A stretch of 64,000 nt of DNA from positions 147,661,140 through 147,725,139 of the forward strand of contig CM043955.1 in assembly GCA_014529385.2 (NCBI GenBank), in the 5' to 3' direction. The stretch is from Adiantum capillus-veneris (taxonomy: Eukaryota; Streptophyta; Polypodiopsida; Polypodiales; Pteridaceae). The notes beneath the pieces were generated by a model, which was not told the DNA's origin, did not search any database, and saw nothing but the letters and a program-made list of their open reading frames with translations. Shown piece after piece: positions 55,690 to 64,000 of the stretch (position 1 is its first letter; every line of letters starts with the position of its first letter). The position numbers were made by a program, and so were the translations under genes.

Positions 55690-56889
55690 CAATTTCCTTT
55701 GTTTTCAAAACTCACAATTGTGAGTGATTGTATTAAAATGCCATCAAAAAATTTACAAATTAGCCTCAAGCTCATACTGAGCCTTGAGGGTAGATGATTA
55801 CCGTATTACTACCGAAGGTCCAGACCTTTACTCAGCAAGGCTTGAGCAAATGGCGAGGGAAGGATTAAGCCAATCATCCGAGTTTTGCATTTTACCAATA
55901 ACATATATTAACTCCTTACTTTTTTGTACAACCTCTAAGAAGCTAGCCACCGAGAGGTCGTTGTCAAAAACTCCGCAACTCTTGGTCTTCCAAATATCAC
56001 TAAAGAAACAATATCGGACAGTTTCAGTACAGTATAAAAGTGCAGGACTTCGAAATTGTTTCCCACCAATGCACAAATCCTTCTTGAAAAACTATGTCTT
56101 CCATGTTGTATCCATTTGCACACCTTCCCTGCCAGGCATCTTATTGCCGGGCATTCCATGAATAGGTGGGCTAGGTCTTCACTAGCCAGTCTTCACCCTG
56201 AACATCTATTGGGCCCGATATCACGAGACTGAATCTTTACACCTATTGGCAAAACCACCACAGTATCTTCCACAAAAATATCTTCATAAAATGAGGCCAC
56301 TATGGTTTCCAAAAGTTCTTCATGACCTCAACCCATCGAGGTCTTCGCTAGCCAGTCTGCACCCTGAACATCTATCGGGCCCGATACCACGGGGATGAAT
56401 CTTTACACCTATTGGCAAAACCCCCACAGTATCTTCCACAAAAATATCTTCATAAAATGAGGCCATTGCGGTTTCCAAATGTTCTTCGTGACCTCAACCC
56501 ATCGAGCTTCCGACCAATTTTTCTTGCATTGTTTGTTTAGAGGGGCAAACCAATCGGCCTCATGCATTAGCTCTTGGAAGATGCCCTTGGTATGAGGTTT
56601 AAAGAATCGATTGCTCATGAGCCATTTCCAAGATTTCCATTCAAAAGTAGATTCCCAAATCGGCATCAAGATATTATCCAGGTCTTCTGCTGCTCTGTCA
56701 ACAAATTCTCAATGCCATTGAGTTGAAACTAGTTAGCGAACTAGTCAAAGGATATCTAACACTTGCTATTTCCATCCTAGAAGTGGATCAATCATTGGAG
56801 TCCTTTATTGTTCATATTCCTTGCAATTTCCCTCCAGTAAGGGTTCAAAATTACACCACCAGCTTTAGATAGCCAAGGGGACCATTGAG
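55690..56889 (-). pseudogene. L3: LINE 3' part, after E11
   Basis: Continuation of L3 downstream of E11. Near 56889-56700 the minus strand reads SPWLSKAGGVILNP and continues as in L1 and L4. 56409-56669 is open: WESTFEWKSWKWLMSNRF, ADWFAPLNKQCKKNWSEARW, WPHFMKIFLWKILWGFCQ, the zf-RVT region. A 166-bp tandem duplication follows. The 3' end has the stem-loop at 55764-55789 and the palindrome ACTCACAATTGTGAGT at 55710-55725. The upstream half is at 59431-61740. Confidence 0.84.
56174..56506. repeat. 166-bp tandem duplication in L3
   Basis: Units start GGTCTTC-CTAGCCAGTCT at 56174 and 56340. They differ by several substitutions, so the duplication is not very recent. Confidence 0.9.
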
Positions 56890-57373
56890 TGTCACAAACG
56901 GGAGCGCATAACAATATAAAATACATTCAAATAAATAGAATTTATCACTTTTTACTTAAGCCAAAGGATATAGAGAGAAATAGAGAGAGAGAGAGAGAGA
57001 GATAGAGAGTGAGAAGATCGACACAATACTGGGACCAGAAGATGGGCGGGTCCCCCCCCCCCCCCCCCCCCTGTAATAGTATCTTTATTACTGAGGAGAA
57101 GTCTATACAAGCACTTTAACGTATTACCACGTTCATTCTAGAAAAAGACTTGATGGTTCCCAGAAGCCACGGCTTCCGATTCCTAGGGCAAAACCCTATT
57201 CCAAGGAACTTCCGTTCCTTATTCCAAATCCTTGAGAACCAAGGTTCTCGCCTCTGGATCTCACCTTCCAGACTCAGGGCATGACATCCCTGCAACTCTC
57301 TTTTTCCAGAGTCCTCTTCTTGCAGAACAACTTTGCTTTCTCGGACACGAAGTCCTTACTTGGGAATCCCAAC
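56890..57373 (-). repeat. 3' LTR remnant of E11
   Basis: It matches 57440-57925 with scattered differences and ends at the target duplication. It lacks the U3 part. A C-run of about 20 bases lies at 57051-57071 and a GA-rich array at 56983-57002. Confidence 0.88.
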
Positions 57374-57426
57374 TTCCCGTATCTTCCCAGAGTCGTCCTC
57401 TTTTACAGAGAAAGAGAGGAGACCAT

Positions 57427-57438
57427 GCTCTAATACCA
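57427..57438 (-). promoter_or_regulatory. Primer-binding site of E11
   Basis: The minus strand reads TGGTATTAGAGC right after the LTR end GTTTGTGACA, with one spacer base. It is the same variant as in E10. Confidence 0.84.
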
Positions 57439-58505
57439 CTGTCACAAACGGGAGCGCATAACAATATAAAATACATTCGGATAAATAGAATTTATCACTT
57501 ATCGCTGAAGCCAAAGGATATAGAGAGAAATAGATAGAGAGAGAGATAGAGAGTGAGAAGATCGACACCGTACTGGGGACAAGAAGATGGGTTGGTCCCC
57601 CCCCTCCCGTAATAGTATCTTTATTATTGAGGAGAAGTCTATACAAGAACTTAACCGAGCGTATTACCACATTCGTTCTAGAATAAGACTTGATGGTTCC
57701 TGGAAGCCTCGGCTTCCTATTCCTAGGGCAAAACCCTATTCTAAGGAACTTCCATTCCTTATTCCAAATCCTCGAGAATCAAGGTTCTCGCCTCTGGATC
57801 TCACTTTCCAGACTCAACGGCATGACATCCCTGCAACTCTCTTTTCCAACTCTGTTTCCAGAGTCCTCTTCCCGCAGAACAACTCTGCTTTCCCGGACAC
57901 GAAGTCCTTACTTGGGAATCCCAACCGCCGGATCACAACTTGAGAGACTACCTCTCTCCGATTCATGGATCTACTTCCCAAACTCGGGTACGAAACCCTT
58001 GGGCTGATCTGGCTCTAGTTCCTCAGAGCGCTTTTCTCCTACAGAGGCTCATGCCTTCCTCTGCTCCTACTCCCTCACAAAGAGGAAGTACACATGCAAT
58101 CAAATACTCAAAGATCATAACATGAAAATCGTTACCTTCAAAGTCTCGACGCTCGAAACGCAACTCGGGTCTCAAAAAGCAATTCCTCAGAAGAGATCTT
58201 TACATAGAAAATCCTCTCTTCCAATCCTACACACAAAGGTGTGTTGTGTGGTTCCTTCTCGTAAATCAGCGCCGTCTACGACGTTTATGGGCTGAAAACA
58301 GAGAAAAACAGCAGCTTGTCGCAATGGAAACACGCTTCGTAGGCACTTCTTCGCTAGGGAACTTGCGCATTGGGTTTTGACGACATCGGGTACACTTGGG
58401 ACAGTCATGAGCATCACCGGCAAACGTCTTCTTTGTGGGTGAACTCTGCAGCAGCATCTCCTTCTTGCAAAAACTGATCCTCCCTTTGAGTGAGGGCATA
58501 TGATG

Positions 58506-58513
58506 CTTTTATA
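58506..58513 (-). promoter_or_regulatory. TATA box of E11 LTR
   Basis: TATAAAAG on the minus strand, within AGCTATAAAAGCATC, about 920 bases into the LTR. Confidence 0.65.
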
Positions 58514-58998
58514 GCTCCTGGCCACGGGAACGAATAGCTGCTCGCATAGAGATCGCGGCCATTTTATTTTATTTTAAAAAAATCACTGTTCTGCCAAAAA
58601 AAGAGAGAGAGAAAACGTTGGCTGATCTGTTGCCTTATTTATCAGATGGCTGTCCACTTATTAAATGGGCGACCAGCGTATTTTTAAAAATGGTATGAAT
58701 CTGCCCAAAAACTTAATAAAACCTTATAAGTTAAAAACAATGCTTTCACAGCACTTCCCAGGCGTCGTTGGATGCAATCACATGCACAGTTGCAATGCAG
58801 ACATAGATTTCCTGGACTTCCTCGCGAAAAAATATCCACTTTCTCGAAAAGCAATTCCGCTTTCTCAAAAAGCATCTGTTTTTTCCTCAAAGTTTCCTCT
58901 GAACCCATCTTCATTCAAGTGCTTGCTTTTCCTTGTGCACAATTCTAACACAATTCGGAATTTCCTCCTGACTATGGATATTGCCTTTCCGATGCACC

Positions 58999-59255
58999 CG
59001 TCACCCACCTTGTGACGCATTAGGAATACCCATCACCTAGTCTTTTCCTACCGAACTTACGGTACAATCTCCTTCACGATGCTCTATGTCACCCATCCTA
59101 TGACGCATCACAGATGTCCGTTCCCGGATTGTCGGATACTTCTTCCCAATGCTCCCTGTCACCCATCCAATGTGACGCATCAGAAGTACCCGTTCCTGGT
59201 GGCCTTACAGATATTCCCGTTCTCAGTGCTCCCGTCATTACTTTGAATGACGCAC
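58999..59255 (-). repeat. U3 repeats with GTCAC...GTGAC dyads
   Basis: Four degenerate units contain GTCACCCA, a short spacer and GTGACGCAT or a variant (about 58999, 59087, 59158, 59235). Each can form a small stem. A separate pair of about 64-bp units (59286-59349, 59350-59403) shares CCCTCTCACTTA and CCAATAATTCATTTAG. Confidence 0.72.
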
Positions 59256-59430
59256 TAGGAACACTCCGTACTCGGATGTCTCCAGTGAGAAAAACCCTCT
59301 CACTTAAACTTCCAATAATTCATTTAGGATTATTTTTCCTTGGTGTTCCAAGCGAGAAAACCCTCTCACTTATAAATCCAATAATTCATTTAGAATTATT
59401 TTTCTGTAAGATAAAGCCAATTTAGCAACA

Positions 59431-61740
59431 TTGAGAAATGGAGTTCTGGAAGTATCTAGTTAGTTCACCCCATTCCAGTACCCATGTTGCTCTATTGCAC
59501 TTTCACACCAACTCTCCCGTGATACCACCTAGCCTCAAGCTAGACCACCTTAGGGCTAATAATTTGTCTTGCACCTCTATCCCTTTTCATTGACCACCTT
59601 TAGAGCAAAGTTTTGCCTTGTCCATTATATCCTTGGTCATGATAGCCCAAGACTCGTCTTGTTTTGCTATTGCAACCACAAACTTGGCACATAGAGCCTC
59701 AGCATGGACAGCAGGGTTGAGAATTATGAGGCCACCTTGGAGTACCTTGTCCATCATATCCTTGGCCATGATAGCCCAAGACTAGTCTTGTTTTGCTATT
59801 GCAACCACAAACTTGGCACACAGGGCCTCAACATGGACATCAAATTATGAGGCCACCTTGGAGTACCGGATGAGCGATAACTTCCCACTTTTCCCATTGC
59901 CATGGCGATGAGACTTTGGTGCTGTTCATCCTTTGACAGGTTTCAAAAACTCCTTCCATTTGCATTTGGCTATATATTAGGAGCGGGCTTGTGAAGGCAA
60001 TATAAGGAAGCAAAAATGTGTTGATCACTTCGACCTGACTCGAGAAGGGAAGCAACACATACTCCCACCTTCTTGTTTTTCTCTGGATCTTTTTGAGGGC
60101 CCACTAGAACCTTTGCTTGTGTGTTACATCCACCCGCAAATGATGAAATACCCTTCCTTTAGACACTATCTCCCCAGACCAGGTCGATGGGTCAAATGAG
60201 TCGTTTTTTGTAAGGAAGATTAGTCTAGACTTCTCAATACTACACTCGACCCCGAAGCCACAGCAAATGTCTACACAATCTCTAACGCCTTCCTGAGCAC
60301 CTGAGGGCAGGGCTTTCAAAAAGAGGAGGGAGTCATCTTCAAACATCTTGGCTAGGAGCTAGTCGTTGTCGGGAAAAGTTAAACCATGAAATTTTTGTTG
60401 CGTTGCAACAGCTTTGAGCATCATTATTAGAGGATGCGACCCAATGGCAAAGAGAAGAGGGGCCAGGGGGCATCCTTGCTTGATAGATTTTCACGCTTTA
60501 AAGGAGCCCACAATTTGATCATTGATCAAGAGCTTAGATTGACTACCTACACCCAGATGTGTATAAGACGACAAAGGCAAGACCCAAAGCCCAATGATTT
60601 CATGACATCTTCAATAAAGGACCACATAATCCTATCGTACGCCTTGTCCAGGTCTAGATGAAGCAAGATGCACTCCTGCTTCGTGAAGGTAGAGTTGTGT
60701 ACTCCATACCAACCACTGTTGCCAAGATGTTGTCATATATTGACCTTCCTTCGATAACCCCGTGCTGATGAGGGAGATGACTCTGTCCAGGAGGGGGGCA
60801 ATTCTAAGAGCGACTGCCTTGGCAATGATTTTGTATACCACAAACATCATAATTATGGGACGTCAGTGCTTAAGATGCGAGCAACAAACCTGTTTCGGGA
60901 TAATCTTGATAAGTCCTCTTTTCACACTAGGATGCAGTGACCCCTTGACAAAATCTTGCTTAGCCATATACGTGATTGAGACCTTGAGTCATCCCAGAAC
61001 TCTCTGAAGAATTCAGTGGTCAGACCACCCATCCTGGGGACTTCTCCTTGCCCATAGTTTGCAATGCCAGCGAGCACTCATCTTTCGAGAAGGCCATCTC
61101 AAGACGATTGGCTTCATATTGGAGAATTTTCCTATCGACACTCTCGAGCAAGGTCACTATGGCTTCATCCACTTCTTGAGAGCGGGTGTCTAGTTAGCCA
61201 ATGATTTGGCTTAGATGATCAAGCATCATCCTAGCGATTTCATCTTGGTCTTGAGAAGCATTCCCATTCTCATATGTGAGCAAGTGGACGAAGCCCCGAT
61301 TTTTCTTGGATTTTAAGGCCCTAAAAAAATGTGCTTGATTAGTTGCCTCTAGCTGAAGGAAGGTCTCTCTAGATATCAACCTCGCCCTCCTGGCGTCCTT
61401 GAGTTGCTGCTCAGCTAGGTTGGCTTTAGCTTCTAGCCACCTTTTGTGTTTTTCTCCGAAGGCCGACTCAAAAAAAAAACCACTTCCAACTCCCCACCCC
61501 AGCACCTCCCTCTCTTTCTTTCTTTGCCTCGGTTTCTACTCCCCCCTGCAATCCCTCTCCTTATGCCAAGTGGCACGGGCCTCCAAGGTGCAATAGAGAT
61601 GGTTGAGATGTCTTTCTAGGTGCATTAGATATAGTTGAGATGTCTTTCTTTTTTTCTTTGCCATACACTTGTGAGTGGAGAGATGTTTTATTGACTCGGA
61701 AAAGAATATACAATCAACCTCAAACACTGCCAATTGGAGG
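59431..61740 (-). pseudogene. L3: LINE ORF2 (RT) upstream of E11
   Basis: The most complete LINE copy. From 61505 the minus strand has an ORF2 linker (HKRWLEAKANLAEQQLKDAR, ATNQAHFFRALKSKKNRGFV). RT blocks follow: FSKDECSLALQTMGKEKSPG, VYKIIAKAVALRIAPLLDRV, LDLDKAYDRIMWSFIEDVM (first catalytic Asp), IKQGCPLAPLLFAIG and FEDDSLLFLKAL, where the usual FADD is FEDD. VDVTHKQRF and VINTFLLPYIAFTSPLL follow. A local duplication near 59587-59840 repeats the QGGLIILNPA segment. Right of 61540 the endonuclease is not recognisable. Stops and shifts abound. Confidence 0.85.
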
Positions 61741-62480
61741 AAAATTTTCCAAAAGGGGCTTGTTCACAAACGAAGCAGTACACAGATATAGAGCTGTCAC
61801 TAAGTGCATGATTCCATTCTTTGAATTAGCGGCTGTCCTTTTCATTTTTAAAGGCAAAAGCAAAGAAAACTCGAAAAAAAAGGTGTGGTGCCATTAGGGA
61901 TAGGTCTTAAAGTCAAGTTTTCGTCCTTTCAAAATGTATTTTAACAAGTCAAAAAACCAAAGGGGAATCGCATGAGATTAAAAAACCCAGTTTAGTATTG
62001 TAGGGCACATACCTAGATTCCTCGAGGCTCCATGAAAGAAATAGTGTAACAAACTTATCATATCCCATCTCGTAGTGCGAAGACTCGAGAAGCTCTATAA
62101 TTTTAAGTTTCGTGTTGCTTTACAACAATGTCAGGTCACAATAGTACTATAGCACAAATCTATCATAGTGTATGTATGCAATGATTCCCTGCATCACATA
62201 CCTACTACCTATTTTGATTGAGATCATCTTCTGTTGTCAATAGCAATTCCTTTAGGGGCCGTAAAAAGTCGATTATTGTGACATCCTGAGGTCGTATGAT
62301 GGGTCTTGTTGCATCAGGTATGTATTTATTATGGTTGATGTATCTCATACTTGAGTTTCTCTTTAAGAAAAGGTATTCCGGCAAAGGGAGGGGGGGGGGG
62401 GGGGGGTGGGTGGGTGGGGGGTACACACAAACAAAGATTCCCATGGGTATTTGCAAAGGAGTCCTTCTCCCTTTCCCGCC
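61741..62480. other. Between L3 and L4
   Basis: No gene is seen. A G-run with GTGGG units lies at 62389-62420. Confidence 0.5.
62389..62420. repeat. G-rich run
   Basis: About 18 consecutive G followed by GTGGGTGGGTGGGGGG, able in principle to form a G-quadruplex on the plus strand. Confidence 0.88.
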
Positions 62481-63533
62481 ATAGTTAGCGTGATCAATTC
62501 ATTTTTGCTCCCTTTCATAGCATTCAATAGTCCGCTCCTAAAGGTAGCCAAATGCAACTAGAAAGAGTTCTTGAAACCAGTCAAAAGATTCTTATGGAAC
62601 AACACTAAAGACTCAACGCCTTGGCAACGGGCAGGATGGGATTCTGTAGCGAGACCGATTGAGAAGCGATCTTGGAATCAGTAACCCTAGTACTCATGCG
62701 AAGGCACAGTGTGCCAAGTTTGTGGTTGCAATCACGAAGCAAGACCAGGCATGGGCCATTGTGACAAAGGCCATGATGGACAACTCCAAACTAGGCTTGC
62801 AAAGAGACCAGTGGAAAGGGCTTGAGATGCATGATTGCCCCTCGGTGGTCAAACCTGAAACTTGGGGGCCTAATGGACAAGCTAGTTCGAAAATGTAACA
62901 GAGCAACACATGCCTTGGAATGGGGAGAGGCAACAAGGTACTTTCACAACTCTTTGATCCACTGGTCCCCTTGGCTTTCTAAGGTGGGAAGCGTCCTATT
63001 GAACCCATTTTGGAGGAGGTGGGAAAAAAAAAGACGACTAGGTCAATTTTGGGACAGCACCAGCAGTAGCTAAAAAGGAGCAGACCAACTGACCTCCCAG
63101 TTTCACCTCAGTGGGACAGGAAGACTGCTTGCCAATAGAGTTATAGAACGGCTGGACAAATATCGGCTACCTGTAGATGAGTCTAGTTTCGAATGGAAAG
63201 CATGGCGTTGGTCCCCGAACAGACATTTTCTTAAAAGTGGAATAAGACAATTGAGGCTGCTTTGACTAACCGACATGGCTAGGTATATAGGTTCCTGTTC
63301 TGGTCAAGGTTTGCCCTTTGCTCATCCAAGTTTTTCTGTGATGTCCTCTTCAAAGTCATGGGTTGGCTCTTGTGTTAGCCAATATATCTATGGTTGCTGG
63401 AAGACGTCATGGCTTGGCACAAACACGACTAGAAGTTTCAATTTTTTGGTGTTACTAATATACTTCACTCACCATTGTGAGTGAATTATATTAGTAACAT
63501 AGTGAGTTCTTTTTTTTTTAACAAGAAAGACAC
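62480..63533 (+). pseudogene. L4: LINE 3' region, plus strand
   Basis: Fourth copy of the same LINE. It is readable with shifts from about 62490 (INSFLLPFIAFNSPLLKVAK-like) and has an open frame at 62822-63073: MDKLVRKCNRATHALEWGEA, TRYFHNSLIHWSPWLSKVGS, LNPFWRRWEKKRRLG. The zf-RVT region lies at about 63200-63270. The end has the CACTCAC..GTGAGTG palindrome inside a larger inverted repeat and a T-run. 5'-truncated and broken by stops. Confidence 0.78.
63450..63499. repeat. 23-bp inverted repeat at L4 end
   Basis: The arms 63450-63472 and 63477-63499 pair with one mismatch around a 4-base loop. The inner part contains the LINE tail motif CACTCAC/GTGAGTG. Confidence 0.9.
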
Positions 63534-64000
63534 AAGGGCCTTGGTGTCTTTCATCAATTTAAAGATAAAAGCCCAAATTTGTAAAGGATATTTGTAATAT
63601 GCATACGCTACACAAAAAGGGGTGCATTTTTGGCTTGCTAAATTGCTAAAGTAAGTGTTACTATTATTTGGTCAAAGATCTCTCAAAGATAATTGGCTCC
63701 ATTTGTTTTGTTAGAATCTTTGAAGATTCCACATTAACCCCCCCCCCCCCCTCTTCCCAAAAATTTTTCCCTCATTTTCCTTTCATCTCATTCTCCACCA
63801 GAATAATATGGTTAATGCCGCTTGCTACTCATACTAGATACTCCTTCCCAAAGCCACTTAAATCCCATAACAAACCCTTCAACAGTTGGGACTACACTTG
63901 GGACTACACAAATCGTAAAGAGGTGAAGAAAGCTTGGTCGGTCGTTATTTTTTGTGTCTAACTCTCTTTTCTCGATTCAAATGCTCCTCTCTCTCTCTCT
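63534..64000. other. Right edge, no gene seen
   Basis: A C-run at about 63740-63751 and the start of a (CT)n array at 63989-64000. Nothing coding is supported. Confidence 0.5.

Larger units (their letters stand above)
56890..59430 (-). mobile_element. E11: LTR element with collapsed interior
   Basis: It is flanked by a perfect 5-bp target duplication TTGAG (56885-56889 and 59431-59435). It has a full 5' LTR (57440-59430), a primer-binding site and about 65 bp of interior, then only the distal 484 bp of a 3' LTR (56890-57373). There are no coding sequences. L3 protein homology is continuous across the insertion. Confidence 0.9.
57440..59430 (-). repeat. 5' LTR of E11, 1991 bp
   Basis: On the minus strand it runs from TGTTGCTAAATTGG at 59430 to GTTTGTGACA at 57440. 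It has U3 repeats (58999-59255 and 59286-59403), a TATA box at 58506-58513 and a GA-rich array near U5. Short frames in it are not supported as genes. Confidence 0.86.

Noticed and set aside
57232..58007. Ser/Pro/Leu-rich plus-strand frames
   Set aside because: They fall in both E11 LTR copies and are antisense to the element; no domain is visible.

Overview
This window is a gene-poor, transposon-dense stretch of a land-plant nuclear genome. The plant assignment rests on a decayed nuclear copy of plastid 23S rRNA at 53529-53855, on primer-binding sites for initiator-Met tRNA of the plant Ty1/copia type, and on plant-type Ty3/gypsy, Ty1/copia and L1-like families. The long (CT/GA)n and (GT)n arrays and the deeply nested repeats suit a large genome such as a fern or gymnosperm, but the species cannot be told from sequence alone. 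I found no convincing host protein-coding gene, tRNA or CRISPR array. Nearly every recognisable reading frame is a piece of a retroelement with stops or frameshifts.

Layout, left to right (E = LTR element, L = LINE). E1 (1-1002, minus copia) cuts the gag of E2 (1003 to about 3036, plus, gypsy-like gag and protease). E3 is a minus-strand gypsy element whose protease-RT-RNase H-integrase remnant lies at 3037-5422 and whose gag lies 14 kb away at 19669-20860. The two halves were separated by E4 (about 5423-19668, minus), a gypsy-like element with gag and protease, a Lys/Cys-rich ORF with repeated WVPK motifs, and no reverse transcriptase. E4 is itself interrupted by E5 (9466-15164, minus; 1.73-kb LTRs around a gag-only interior with the longest ORF in the window). 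From 20.9 to 32.5 kb the DNA is AT-rich and decayed. It holds E6 (minus copia remnant), a 35-bp perfect hairpin, several tandem duplications and a (GT)n(GA)n array.

E7 (about 32535-36716, plus copia) and E8 (36717-41434, minus copia, the best-preserved pol here) converge tail to tail. From 44.6 kb onward one L1-like LINE family dominates. L1 (plus, about 44560-45650, with a probable 3' end at 52345-52470) is broken by E9 (plus copia-like). E9 is broken in turn by E10, a composite with U3 ends facing outward at both termini and near-matching 5-bp flanks. Then come tandem repeats, the plastid rRNA insertion, and LINE copies L2 (54271-55333), L3 (55690-61740) and L4 (about 62480-63533). L3 is cut by E11 (56890-59430), an LTR element with a perfect TTGAG target duplication and an almost absent interior.

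The insertions can be ordered: E5 in E4 in E3; E10 in E9 in L1; E11 in L3; E1 in E2. Autonomous functions (RT, RNase H, integrase) survive only as fragments in E3, E7, E8 and the LINEs. E4, E5, E9/E10 and E11 look non-autonomous and would have depended on proteins supplied elsewhere. Regulatory parts seen are TATA boxes in several LTRs, purine tracts, primer-binding sites, a conserved hairpin in the E9/E10 LTRs, and a conserved stem-loop plus palindrome at LINE 3' ends.
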